The position numbers and the translations under genes are program-made. This document shows positions 42,010 through 54,091 of a stretch of 64,000 bases of DNA, piece after piece. Every line of letters starts with the position of its first letter. Positions within the stretch are counted from its first letter, which is position 1. The notes below the pieces were generated by a model. The model worked only from the letters and a program-made list of their open reading frames with translations. It did not search any database and was not told the origin of the DNA. The stretch comes from Tenodera sinensis (lineage: Eukaryota > Arthropoda > Insecta > Mantodea > Mantidae). Location: the NCBI GenBank assembly GCA_030765045.1, contig CM060963.1, forward strand, positions 116,252,735 to 116,316,734, written 5' to 3'.

Positions 42010-43258
42010 TGTATTGTGCTCACACGATTTCCTCTACTCTTGCACAAAGCATTCTTACAAACACTTATTACTCCATTTACTTCATGTTAATTGGGATAAA
42101 ACTTTGTACCTATTACTTTATTGCTGATTTTCTTGTAAGCACAAGGGGAATATGAGAATACAGTAACCTTTAAGTGATAGATGTTTAAAGAGCGGTAGCT
42201 ATGTGATGACTTTGAAATTCCGTTCTCTTTACATGACTGAGACAAAAAATGAATAACGACCTCCCATTTGAAAACGTCTTTAAGTACTACAAAATTCTGA
42301 CATACAACAAGGAATATCTCCAAAATGATTCATCTCATAAAGAATATAATTTAATATAATTGGTGTGTTTCAACGAGATTTACATTTTTGTATAGCAAGA
42401 TTTGGTCGATAGACGGTTACGGTTTATCAGTTGCGCAAAAGTCAAGAGTAAACAGGACTACATGGTCTACAGCCAGAAAATTCAGAGTATACACATCATT
42501 TGCCATACAAAAGTGTTAAATATTCTTCTTTCTTCTTTCCCTGATTACCCTGCCCTTATGTAGGACTTACACCCACTAGGACTTACAAACCAGCCTAGGG
42601 TCATACGCCTGTCGGGGAGCAGATGGACCTCTGGACCAGACAAGTGAAGACCTGGAAGCAGGTGGTCAGTCAAGCATCAGGTATGATAGTGAGGAAGAGG
42701 ATGATATGAAATGCAGGCAAATTGGATGATTAGAAGGGTGATAATGGAGCAATTGGTGGGATGAATGGTGGGGGAAAACCCGCTCAGACGCCGCTTCGTC
42801 CACCACGAATACCACATGCGGGTCCCGCCTAGGTGGTAGGCGAGCGGTGTAACCACTCAGCCACGGCGCCATTATATTTCCAGACTCAGGGAAGGCTGGA
42901 GAAAAATTCCTACCCCCCTGCCGGGAATCGATCCCGGGAGGCAGGCAGGCAGGTGCTCTACCAACTACGCCACGGGGCAGCTGCGGGGCAGCTACGGGGC
43001 CAGCCTTTGTTAAATATATGACAGTTTAAACAAAATCGTTAAAGTCATTTTTGATTAAATAAAAATTTTAGAAACATTTGCTATGCAAAGGATATTTAGG
43101 TTGGATGAAGTTGCACGCATACATGGCCCTTTTTCTAAGAAACGTCTTTTGATTCAGGGCACCTCATAATACATTTCCGGTGAAACCTCAACAACGAAAT
43201 TTTGGGTCGAATGCAATATTTTTCCTACTTACTATAAGTAGTGGAGAACGTAAAAATA
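42010..43258 (-). repeat. Rep-A copy 8, split by a SINE
   Basis: Family 3' half at 42010-42523 and 5' half at 43018-43258, both in minus orientation, in the order expected of one copy. The ~484 bp between them is the composite SINE with 10-bp target duplications. The 5' terminus reads AGTGGAGAACGTAAAAATAA, a diverged form of AGTAGAGAAAGTAAAA. Confidence 0.75.
42524..43007 (-). mobile_element. Composite (dimeric) tRNA-derived SINE with 10-bp target duplications
   Basis: TGTTAAATAT is at 42514-42523 and again at 43008-43017, precisely bounding the insert. On the minus strand the first tRNA-like unit has CCGTGGCGTAGTTGGTAGAG (A box) and GGGATCGATTCCCGG (B box, about 42916-42930). A short linker follows, then a second unit starting GGCGCCGTGGCTGAGTGG, which is the type 2 head, with its B box deleted. 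The type 2 body and a GAAAGAAGAAAGAAGAA tail follow. Two Pol III-type heads in one unit bounded by a single target duplication mean the dimer moved as one piece, or the inner SINE was already fused. Confidence 0.75.
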
Positions 43259-43434
43259 AGGTTTTCAACAGTTTTCTTTGCATTAAAATTAACAGGCGAC
43301 ATGACACACAGCATTTTTGATATCGTTTCTTTCTTCCTTGAGGGATTCAAAAGTTTTAATGTAGGAAGGATTATTTTCTTACGCCGATGCCGGCTGCAGT
43401 AGGCCACCTGGTATATGTCTATACTCAAAACCGA

Positions 43435-43820
43435 AACGCCGAATGAATACGAAACGTCGTAGTTCAGCTCAGTATCTTCTAAAGATACAACATGAAGATT
43501 TTCAACAAAATTCCCCCACCCCAGGTATCGATTACATGGAACATTTTTCGAAAAGTCGGTTTACCCAAAAAGATTCTAACGATTTTTTATAAAATGTCTC
43601 ATGTTTAAGCTATTTTGATAGTAAATAAAGGTTATATTACGAATTTTCTAGAACCAGCCTCTGAAGTCCTCTTTGTTCTCTCTGGACCGCTGTTGTACAT
43701 TTGGTAAACCATAACAGGTGGACAAAATATTACTGCATAAAAATGTAGATCTCGTTATAGCATACATGTTTTGCTAAACATATTTGTTTTTGACGTTAAC
43801 CATTTGCTAGACATTGTTTG
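43435..43820 (+). repeat. Rep-A copy, central part
   Basis: An older plus-strand copy carrying the middle of the family: TTCTAAAGATACAACATGAA, CCCCCACCCCAGGTATCGATTAC, ATTTTCTAGAACCAGCC, GTAGATCTCGTTATAGCATA, and a degraded form of the GAACCATTTCGGAGATATTCC block. Both ends are missing. Confidence 0.55.
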
Positions 43821-46576
43821 TTAATTATTTTGATATTTCTCTCAACTGCGATTCACTATTGCCCTTCCTTCCCTCCCTGTCTCCCTCCCTCCGACCCTTC
43901 CTTCCTCATTTCCTTCCCCTCCCCCTCCCTTCCACCCTTTCTCCCTTGTAGATGCAACTACTGTAGCTTCAGTATAGCAAGCACGGCCAGACGTTTTATT
44001 CTTAAGATATCGCTTCGAATAAGCCCTTTCTAACGAACCTGGGCAAACTCGAGCCATCTATAGTACACGTTGCTCTCATACGTGTCGCAAGTTGCGACAA
44101 GGTACATGTCGCCTAGCACAAGTCCATTTCTCATTACCATCCGCAAAACGTTTTTGAAATTTGTATTTGTAGCCTGATATCATCAAAGTTCCCCCACGTT
44201 GACTGAGCATAACACTATCACGATCAGGTTCACTTTCCGTTATGACTGTCACTCATACACTGCACTGACGGAGGTTCCACCTTGTGGCGGCGGGTTCGCG
44301 TCGCAGCACGGCGGCCAGATCAGTCTTAGCACTTATAATCTGGATCGACTTCGTTAGCAGCCTTCTTAGATGTTTGCTAAGAATGAGTGCTAAAAGTGCT
44401 GTGAGGAGTGACAAAGTTAATTATGAAGCACGGTTTAGTTGAACGTTGCTCCAAATTTAAGGCTGCTTTGTACATTCATTAACCGTCCACAAGGTTTCAA
44501 AGGCCCTTGGAGTCGAGAAATGACAGATGATTACAATAGTAGTGTTCATAAATCTAATCACAGTTTCTCATGTGAATGTAGCGGTGGTAAGAGAGTGTGC
44601 TATTGATGTGCTTTGAGATAATAACGAAACATTGATCCCATTAGGTCATACTGTCAACAGAGTCGTGTTTCACGATTAAATCTCGAGCATGTCACTATCA
44701 AATGACAGCTATGATGCATCGATAAATAACTAAAAGGCATCAAATGTAATCCGAGATACAATTACGCTATCACTGTCACAGGCTTCGAGGCTGGTGATGT
44801 ATTCTACAAATGTGTGGTAGTTCATTCTGAGAGACACATGTTACACTTTAGGCTCGCACAATTTATCTATTACTGAAATATATACAGACATAGAAAACCA
44901 GAAAAATAATAAATATTTATGGAATGAGCTGTGCAATAGGTAAATCAAAGTAAATATATAAACGCCTTAATGTATTTACAAATAGAGGAATGGATCGTAT
45001 AGCTTATGCAAGACTTGACCGAAGAAAGGGAGTTGCATTGTAAAAATTCCAAACCCATTACCACAGCATACCGTCCCCTAGAGAAGCCGTGAGCACCAGC
45101 TTTGTTGTTGCCAGACTGAGAGCAGCCCGAGGTGTGTCATACGTGTACCTGCCCATTTAGGACAACCACTTTCATGATAGGGTGGTTGGTGAGAATGAGG
45201 TTGTGGGAAACTTAGCTTCGAATACCAACAGTAGTTTATCCCTGTTATAAAATGGAGAGAACAACACTTAGCGCTGATGTTACACAGGTATTCTTAGATG
45301 TGGTGAATACCCCTGCTAATATCTGCACGAGTGATATGCAAATTGATGGTGGGGGTAACGTCTGTGTTTCCTACCTAAAATAAACGAGAGACTGCTGATA
45401 ATGCGAGCGAGCACTGTACTTAATCAGGCACTGTCCCAACGTGGTGCAATCTGTTGATCGGGTACTCAGCTTCAATCGGCAGATCAATGAACTAATCTAA
45501 TACTCTATAAAAAACATTTAAATAACGTTAGCCATGTATTGAATTCGGATGTTTTGTTGCGTTGCATTGCGTAATCAGTCAGAAATGCATAAATGCGCTT
45601 GAAATGAAACGAATACACGCCAAATCCATGTCTACTTACTGCGCATGCACGCTGAGGAAAAACGAGTTGCCTTATTCACTTCATTTACAGAATAGCAGGG
45701 ACCTAACACTATATGCATCTTAAGAATAAATACTAAGGTACTTACACATGTGGTGAACACATGCAGCTTTCATATCGTCGGTAAGACGTATGTATGAAGC
45801 ATTCGCGCTGGTGCTGGCAGCTAATGACTGGAGGTTAGGTTATACCTACATTGGATATTTATGTTTCCAATGGGCATTGAACATTCCAAAGGCTATGTCA
45901 CTCTTGCGTTAGTAACACCGTTAAAAATATTTTTTCTTAAGAAACTAAACTTTTCAGCGTTTTGGCATTATACTTCCTTTTTATTCACAATATGAGTAAT
46001 TCGCTGTTCAAATCTGACGGATCATTTCACTTCCACCCTGTATATTGCTACATTTAGCGTTCGGAAGTGATTTTATCCAAAAGTTGGTTGCAGGACAAGA
46101 TCTGCCGAAGATGAGTACGTTCATCATGTGTTCTGTAGTAACGATGTTCAAGCATTATTATCCATTGACAGTATGTTACTTGGAAACAATGTACCAGTGG
46201 GTATACTAGAAGTCCACATATCCTAAATAACCTAAATACATGTCCAAAACCTACTTATTACACACGAAAGGAGCACCTTACCACAGGTAAGCTTCTTTCG
46301 TCTCTAAAAGAAACTGAGCTTTTTGAGAGAAGCCTTAGCTCATTGAACAAAATCCTCTGTGATCTGGAATATAATTTTGAAAAAAGGAATAAGTAAATAA
46401 ATAACAGAAAACTAATATTTAAAAGATCAGATGCTTCAGCGCTAAGGACCTTGTTTTTAAGAGAAATGCAAAATAGGAACTTGTAGGAAATAGTATGGTT
46501 GAATGTAACTCGGGTAAACGCCGGCCATACAGTGTCAAAGGGCTGGACTGAAAGTACAAGAGATCCTATTATAATC

Positions 46577-46639
<63 letters not shown>

Positions 46640-47296
46640 AGACAGAGATTCAACTGTAAAGACGCAAAAACACAGTGAATTCGTATACATGACGCATTAC
46701 TTTTTTCGCACTGAGAACTAATAACTTTTGTTCTGAAGCATAGGGCACAAAACAAAAAAATGGCTAATATAGACTATCTGCACATTTTTACTGACGTGAG
46801 ATAAGCCTGAATGCTTGTTTATGTTCTGAATATTGAGGGTTAAAGAGGGGGATACGTAACTCGCTGTCTCCTTGACAATTCTGCAGCTCTCCACGTGGAG
46901 AAGTTAACGGCTGTAATGCATCTTGTTTTAAAAATCAGAGCGTAACTTTGACTAGAATTGCCTTTTCCTTGATGCTTTTCTTATCATTTATATGTAACGG
47001 AATTGGGGAAGTCATAATAATTATTTATTTGAGTTAGTAAATAACACTATAGTGCTCTTCAAATGGGAAGAAGTTTGAGCTTGAGCGTCTCCAGGCCGGT
47101 AACCAATCGGAGTCCTGCTGTGTTGTCATATTCCTTTCCGCTTAAGTAGGGGTTGACACGCGCCAAGAAATATGAGCAGTGGGGGTAATGATCTTGCAAC
47201 GCTGTGCGTGTAAACGTATCTCATTGGCTGCAGATCAGAACTATTCCCATTTGAAAAGCACAATAGTCTCCATTTTATGCAATCCAATGTAGAAAA
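43821..47296. other. Non-coding stretch with pyrimidine tract and (GA)n array
   Basis: 43860-43948 is an almost pure pyrimidine tract (CCCTT/CCTC runs). 44230-44350 is GC-rich. (GA)n lies at 46576-46633; it makes open frames on the minus strand that are not genes. No protein family, tRNA or terminal repeats were recognised in the rest. Confidence 0.45.
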
Positions 47297-48173
47297 ATCT
47301 ATGTTGCACTCACATGACTTTCTCTCCTCTTGTACTAACCACTCTTACAAACTCTTATTCGTATATCTTCTTCGTGTTTGTTGAGATTAACTTTCGCAGA
47401 AATTATCTTATTATTTATTTCCTTGTAGGTACAAGGGGGAATACAGTGGGAATACAGTGGGCTTTGAGCAATAGTCAAATATTTTAAAGCTATGAGATTC
47501 CGTTCTCTTTGCACGCTTAACATATAAAATAATGCACAACGATGTTCCAGTTCACGAAAGTTTTGAGTTTTTCGAAACTGACACCAATAACAAGGAATAT
47601 CTCCGAAATGGTTCATTCTACAAAAAGTAAATTGTGTGTTTTAGCCAGAACTACATTTTTTTCTATAGTAAAATTTGGTCTATCTCTTACGGTTTACGAG
47701 TTATTCAAAATTCATCCAGAGTAAACAGGACTACATAGCCTATAGCCAGAAAATTCAAAATATACGTTTCATTTGTCATAAAAATATCTTAAACATATGG
47801 AATTTTCATCAAAGTCGTTAGAGTCATTTTCAAAAAAATCAAAATTTTCGAAACATTTTCTACGTAAAGGGTAGTTTAGGGGAAATGAATTATCTTCAAA
47901 ATGTTCGTGTCGCTTCCTGAAAGACGTTAAACTTAAATACCAACTTTGGTTTTTAACCGGCTTTTCGTTTTTGATTTATGTTGTCCACAGACTAACAGAG
48001 AGACAGACAGAAAGACAGACACACACATTCGCGCGCGGACATTTTTCTAAAAATGCTCTTTTTTAATTCAGGAGCCTCAAAACATATATTTCCGGTGAAA
48101 TCTCGACATCGAATTTTTGGGTGGAATACAATACTTCCTCTACTTTACTATACGTAGTAGAGAAAGTAAAAGT
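47297..48173 (-). repeat. Rep-A copy 9, complete (~875 bp)
   Basis: The longest copy, minus strand. The family 3' terminus is at 47303-47330 (TTGCACTCACATGACTTTCT) and the 5' terminus at 48145-48170 (TACGTAGTAGAGAAAGTAAA). The microsatellite position holds GAGAGACAGACAGAAAGACA and a CGCGCGCG stretch (47996-48040). ACTTTACTATACGTAGTAGA with the neighbouring TTCCTCTACT shows the family's 5' hairpin well. A small local duplication of 'GGGAATACAGT' occurs at 47439-47460. Confidence 0.8.
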
Positions 48174-49254
48174 GGATTAATATTTCGTGGTAAAGTGCTT
48201 TTTATCGTCAGTAAAGAACCAGATATCTACTATAAAATTTACTCTTGGTTTAACCATGAAGGAATAATAGTGATAAAGTACATTAAATGGGTCAAAGAGA
48301 GACGGAAATAATTTCTTATCTCCTGAAGGACAACAAATGTAAAAGAATGGAAAAGCCCAATAGAGATAAAGATTTAACGCTCAAGTCATTTTAAAGATAA
48401 AACACGTCCTTTATTTAAGGCTAGAAACAAAGAAGGATTAATTAGTAGGTTTGAATCAAAGTTCCTGTAAGAACAATGGGACCCTTAAACGAGCACCTTT
48501 ACTATGTAAAGGGATGTCCATACATTTGAGTTGGTACACACCAGTGCAGGATAAATGAGCATATAAACAACAAATTAAGGGAAACATGTCATCAACATCA
48601 CTTAGCTGTTAAACAATAACCTCACTTTCCTTTTTAACATACTGCATTTCAAATGGAGGTTTCTCTTAGGAAAAGGAAGAGATCCTTCTTGGTGTGCAAT
48701 GAGATACAAAGTGGAGTTAAATTAATCAGGAATCTGTGTGTTGAAAGCCCGCACGGGGAGAAATTAACAGGCGGCCCAGTTAAAGCATACAGCCAGTGGC
48801 ATGTACCTCTGGAGATTTGTTTTGTTTTATGCCAGCTCAGCTAATTAGCTATTTCACTTCTTTGGACGCCTACTGCCTTTCTTGTACTCCTAACTCAAAC
48901 ACTGGCTCACTTTTTATTTCTGCCCTGCTCAAGCAAAGCATCCTGGATTCAAGAACGAGTCAAGTTTTGGGCGATGTGCAATACTGGCCAGGAGTGAAAC
49001 AGATATGGAATGTTAAGAGCCGAGAATCGAAACACAGGGTATTCACTTACTGCTATGGTACACGAGGCATGGTTTTAAAGTAAGCACGTTTAAATAGTTT
49101 GCCATTACAGCGCTACAATCGCGATTTTGAGCATGCGCAATCATTTCCTGCATTCATTAGGAAGCTAGATACAGCTGTGAGCGATTGTCACTTTGCTTTC
49201 CTATTGTTCGAACGTTTCCAATTTTTTTAATACGAGAACAGTTATGTCAAAATT
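48174..49254. other. Non-coding stretch, nothing recognised
   Basis: Open frames of 60-95 codons at 48653-49083 overlap each other and show no family signal. It may include the decayed 5' part of the mariner element that follows. Confidence 0.4.
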
Positions 49255-49587
49255 CATTGGCAATTGTGTGAGGTTTATGAGGAATCAGTGAGTGCCAATT
49301 TCCAGCCACACATAGCCAAAATAATTCTTCCAGATCTGATTACATCATTTGGTTGGAAAAAATCCGCCTACCCTCCCTACAGTCCGCATTTGGCACCAAG
49401 CGATTTTCATCTGCTTCTTTATCTGAACCAATTCCTTGGTGGAAAATTTTTCAACGACACTGATGTAAAGCAAGAAGTGCAGAACTGGCTTTTATCACAG
49501 GGATATATTATTTGAGGAAGACTTACTAAAACTGGTTTACCGTTACGACAAGTGCATAAATAAGGACTGTAATGTGTATAAGTAGTG
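49255..49587 (+). pseudogene. mariner transposase fossil, C-terminal part
   Basis: The frame from 49264 shows QPHIAKIILPDLITSFGW, then YPPYSPHLAPSDFHLL and LGGKFFNDTDVKQEVQNWL. These correspond to the C-terminal catalytic region of mariner transposases (usual pattern DN.RPH.A ... HPPYSPDLAPSD.HLF). The third catalytic Asp (in APSD) is present, but the second, normally in DNARPH, is replaced (reads SANFQPH). The first frame stops at 49513-49515; homology (LVYRYDKCI) continues in another frame to about 49587, so there is also a frameshift. The N-terminal DNA-binding domain is not recognisable. Long dead. Confidence 0.75.
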
Positions 49588-49613
49588 TAGTGTAAAGTGA
49601 GGTTATGTATGAT

Positions 49614-49862
49614 TTTTTTCCTTTTTTTTTTCTTGTATTTTTTTGCTGTTGTTCAACGACGCTGTCAATTGCCAGAGTCACATCAGCGTCACCGGTAAGC
49701 CGGAATTTTACCCCTCAGAAGTTATTTTACATGTCAGTAAATCTATTGATATGGAGCTGCTGTTTTTAAGCACACTTAAAAATCATCGGCCTGGGCCGGA
49801 TTTGAACCCGCGACCTTGGGATCAGTAGGCCAGCGTAACCAGCTGCGCCACCCAGACCAACC
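49614..49862 (-). mobile_element. tRNA-derived SINE (type 1), near full length
   Basis: On the minus strand: TCTGGGTGGCGCAGCTGGTT (A box), CGCGGGTTCAAATCCGGCC (B box), the body with GTAGATTTACTGACATGTAA, CTTCTGAGGGGTAAAATTCC and GACGCTGATGTGACTC, then an A-rich tail (plus-strand T-runs at 49613-49642). Target duplications ATGTATGAT (49605-49613) and ATCTATGAT (49863-49871) differ at one base. It inserted just downstream of the mariner fossil. Confidence 0.8.
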
Positions 49863-49871
49863 ATCTATGAT

Positions 49872-50644
49872 AATGAAGTATTTGTACTAAAATATTCTGT
49901 TGTTTACTAAACAATGATCGGTACTTACTTTAAAAACAGGTATCGTACAATTTTAAATTTTGATTCGCTGTGATGATTGAGACATGTTTGAAATTCAATT
50001 GAGGAAGTCGTTAGCAGTAGTTCTTTCAATTACAATCGGTACAAAATTGTGAGTTTCACCGCACATTTCTGAACATTGCGCATAGATGCTTGATTTTACC
50101 GTCCTGTTAGCTTCTGTCTTTTGGTAAACATTTTGGTATTTTAGTATTACGGTTTTATTCAACCGAAACCTAAGTAAAGTTTTGAAACTTCAAAGCAAAG
50201 AAAACCTTACAAGTTAATTACCAAAACTAACATTTTATTTAAACGTCTCTTCAGCTTTTCCCTCCACACATATGTGTGTGTGCATGCGTGCGTGTGCGTG
50301 CGTGCGCGCGTGTGTGTGTGCGTGCGTGTGTGTGTGTGAGAGAGAGAGCGAGAGAGAGAAAAGGGGAGGGAGACAGGAATACAACGTATGTTAGAGGACG
50401 TTATACGGCTGTAGAATGCCGCTAAGTGCTATATAAGTTTACGAACTGGTGGTTGGGAGCGCCCGCGCCATGGTCATCTAACGTCTATCTCTGTCTGTCT
50501 CTTTCTCTCTCTCTCTCTCTGGCTAGGACTAGGACTAATAGCTCACACTTTCATGGACAACTTTTAAGTTTATGTGACTTGGAGCACGCAAAGGAGTGCA
50601 TATATCTGCAATTTTCCGTTCATCTACCCAAAAGAAAAAAAGTT
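49872..50644. other. Non-coding stretch with GT/GC-rich microsatellite
   Basis: An alternating purine-pyrimidine tract with TGTGTGTGCATGCGTGCGTG-type units at 50272-50338 is followed by (GA)n to 50358 and (CT)n at 50500-50520. No gene was seen. Confidence 0.6.
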
Positions 50645-50983
50645 GATACACTGACCCGACTTTCTTTACTCTTGTGCTAACTATTCTTCCAAACTTTTCG
50701 AAAAATTTTCCATGTAAAGGGCAGTTTAGGGTGGAGGAGTTTTCTTCAAAATCTTTGTGTCGCAGTCTTGAAAGATAGTAAACTTTAATACAAGTTTGTT
50801 TTTAACCGATTTATTGGATTTTTAATTATGTTGTTCACACATACACGCGCGCTCGGAACTCTTCTTTTTTTTTTGGTTAAGGAGTGTCTAAACATATATT
50901 TCCGGTAAAATCTCGACGCCGAAATTTTGGGTTGAATACAATACTTCCATTACTTACTATACGTAGTAAACAAAGTAAGGAAT
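50645..50983 (-). repeat. Rep-A copy 10, internally deleted
   Basis: The minus-strand family 3' terminus (GACTTTCTTTACTCTTGTGC) is joined near 50697 directly to the central block TTCGAAAAATTTTCCATG, so ~450 bp are missing. The 5' part, with its hairpin (TACGTAGTAAACAAAGTAA), is present. Confidence 0.65.
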
Positions 50984-53913
50984 ATTGAAACAGAGAGGGA
51001 ATATCAAGGAACAATTAGGTTGGCTGAGTAAATACATGCATTCTAAACACCATGTTTTACTAAAAATGCTAAAACTGGAATGCAACATAGTTGGTGCAAA
51101 TACTTTCCACCCAGAAGACAGCTTTTCTTTTCACCTATGTCAACAAAAATGGGTTTGGTGCACTTCCGTTTAAAAGTTAGGTCTAATTTTCTGTAGGATG
51201 GTAACTATTATATTTAGGGAAGTCAAACATTATCTGCTCTTAGAAGTAATACCCTGGAATGTACACTGCTTTTATCGTTGCATATTATATTAATTTGGTG
51301 GATTGCAAGGGTCTTCTCGTCCCTTAATAATATTTAAGTATTTTTACTTAAAGTCTAAATTCAATATCAACAGTCTGAAAGTTAGTCACATTCAATTAGG
51401 TTTAACTTGAAGAGAACTGATATAGGACGTACGTAAAATGGAACTAAAGTCTGTAAGCTACACATCTTGGATAACCTTCCAGAAAAAAGAAGTATTTTAA
51501 GCCTGTGTTATTAAACTAGCAGCGTGAAGGTGGTGCATTTTAACGAATACCTTTTTGTATTTTCATCGAACTGGTTGAATGCAGTTTCCTTCTGAGCCGC
51601 GATGAGAACTTGTTTCCCGTCCTTCCCTTAGTGCAGTCGACAAGGTGTTGAAAAGAGCAAGTCTTAGATGGCGGCGGTGGAAGAGGAGGAAACTTTCCAA
51701 TTCCAAACAAAGGAAAAGTCGCAAACTTCTCCATCAAGCAAGTCGGCTAACACAAGATACCCCTTACCCACTTGTGGTTTTAAAGTTGAAAGGTAGTCAA
51801 ATATTCCCAGTTGCAGTTTCACTGAAAGCTTATTTGCTCCATAATGGCCAAAGTTTGTTTCACAAAACATCTGGAATAAATCCGTATAATCAGATAAGAA
51901 GTTAGTTAAGATCAAGGCCCTCCCCATCTTCTTGTAAAAACCGCAGCGCATGAAATAAGAGGAAAGGAAATGCCCTGGAATAACTTAGTTTACCTTCTCA
52001 AGAACCACCAAAGTCGGGTCTGGATTAATAATTGAAGTTCTGATTAAACAGGCTATAAGATAGCTGAGAACTGTTTACCGTTTTATAATAAACACACGCA
52101 CACACCCGTGCATAAAATAAGACAGAGAGAGAGTCAGAATGATTACTCTTAGACCCAGGGTTTGAACTAGAAAATCAATGTCGCAACAGTGCACAAACCA
52201 AAATTTACATTCGTGCAAAATACCTATAAGTTCGTACAAAATTCTACTAGTAAAACGTCTTATAAGTTATACCACTAACGAGGGATTTAAAACAGATATA
52301 TTTGTATACGAACAGAAGTCAACAATAGTCTACTAAATGACATTTCATTACTTTTTAAATTAACTGTAAAAGAATTATTTCACGATTAGAATTTGCGTTG
52401 ATCTCTGAGTTAAAACACTGTTTTCAATTGTTAGGTTTGTTTGAATGTTAGTAACAGAACTTATCTGCTGACGCCACCAGATCTTTTTTGTGAAAGCAGT
52501 TTGAGATGGCTGAAATCTATTAACACAACATAACTAGAAAATCAAGTTTCAAATTTCACGCAATATTTGCAAAAGCCTGTCCAATGTAATTTATAAATTC
52601 TAGGAACATTTTAAAAAACGGTATTAAATAAGCGATTTTATCAAAACGTTCTCGACAATTCCGTGTACAGTACCTTTAGCACAGAAAATTTAGTGAGATT
52701 TTCAGTAAAACAGCTAGCAACCCTCACTTTAAGTAATTATTTCATCTATAAGTAAACCAGCAGCAAGAGACAGCCAACCTCTGTCATAAAATTCAACATA
52801 TTTCAGTAGTTACGTTGAGGTTTATATTCATTTGTGAACCCTAACTCAATATCCACATAATTTATAGCCATAAATTCTCATTTTACTACGCAATGGCAAC
52901 AAAATGTGCTTAAGTAGAAAGTATAGGTCAAAGACAATGGACATTCATTGAAGTAATTTATTATTTTATACCAAAGTACTATTCACTCTCACTCACTTTA
53001 TGGTTTTTGTCTCTTCTAACAGTGTTCAAGGACTTACTTCTTACCTGAAAAAAGGAGAAAAACAATGTTAAAAAACTGCCTTCAAAATGTCTACTTTAGT
53101 TATGTGATCCCGTAACTGTTTTTTCACTAATACATTATTATGTAAGATACATTAAAATGCAGCTTAAAAAATTAAGTTCATTATTACAGGTATTTCATCC
53201 AAGGTTATTAAATATAAGGCTTTCTCAATTTCCATTCACCAATCATCGCTCGGAGAGGTGGTGCTTCTAATTGCACTAGCAAAGAAAAGGATTAATTAAA
53301 TTCAATTATTTGTATTAATGTTTTCATTCATTTATGCCATGTCATTTATTTTGCTACCAGTGATCTATGTTATAACACTTATTTAAATAAAGAGATTTTA
53401 AGTGAAGGTGGGCTGGCAAAATAACTTATTTTTATTGGTGTAAACGAAGTTTCTTTGTATCTTTTAGCTAAAATGGATTATTAATTCAATTAGGAAAAAC
53501 ACTTTAAGAATGTCAGAAACATCAAGCATATAATGCACATCTGAACTACAAAACTTATTACCAAGGGTAACGTATTATAATACTGTAATCAGAAATATAA
53601 TCTCACTTTCATATTGCATTGCAAATATTTTTAGAAATGCAATTGGGTACTAAAAGGGCATATACAATTACCTTAGAGGTAGAGAATGGAGGAGGGGATT
53701 TCACAAGGAGCCGACTGTTAAGACTCTTGTTTATCAGACCGGGAGGAAGAGAGGAAACGATAGCACTCTGCGGGCTTTTTGGATCTGCTCGCAACGAAAG
53801 CCAACGCGAGATTCCCTAACATGTGCTGGAGATTCTTCACCTCGACACCAGGGGTTGGCTAAGCAGCCACCAGGCGCCTGCAACGCCACCCATCTGTCGA
53901 GAACAAAAATTAC
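50984..53913. other. AT-rich non-coding stretch; GC-richer 300 bp next to the PLE
   Basis: No gene supported. Overlapping frames at 51540-51951 have no domain signal. 53660-53910 is distinctly more GC-rich than the rest (GGGGTTGGCTAAGCAGCC at 53850-53867) and is the immediate flank of the Penelope-like element. It may be an older repeat that served as the target. Confidence 0.4.
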
Positions 53914-53932
53914 ATTTATCAACTATATTAAG

Positions 53933-54091
53933 CCAGTCGCGCAGCAGCGTGTGTAAGGAGAGGTTGTTTGGCGAAAGCTTGTTCGCTTGGTTCGACCTTC
54001 AACTTACGTGACTTTGCACCAGCTATAACTCGCTTGTTTTCATTACACATTTTTGTGTGTTAAATAAGTGTGATTTTCTAGTAACGTAAAA
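53933..54091 (+). promoter_or_regulatory. LINE 5' UTR / presumed internal promoter
   Basis: 159 bp between the LINE's 5' junction and the ORF1 ATG. It starts CCAGTCGCGCAGCAGCG; CAGTC-like first bases are common initiators of internal Pol II promoters in arthropod LINEs. GC-rich at its start and AT-rich near the ATG. No downstream promoter element was confirmed. Confidence 0.35.

Noticed and set aside
46258..46755. 165-codon minus-strand frame with SLSLSL core
   Set aside because: Built around the (GA)n array at 46576-46633; the flanks have no family signal.
49781..49862. Candidate tRNA gene on the minus strand
   Set aside because: It has A and B boxes but continues into a SINE body and A-tail with target duplications, so it is a SINE head.
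53917..53932. TATCAACTATATTAAG as a 16-bp target duplication of the LINE
   Set aside because: A LINE duplication should directly follow its A tail at 58965; the second copy is instead at the homologous position of the other pseudo-LTR.
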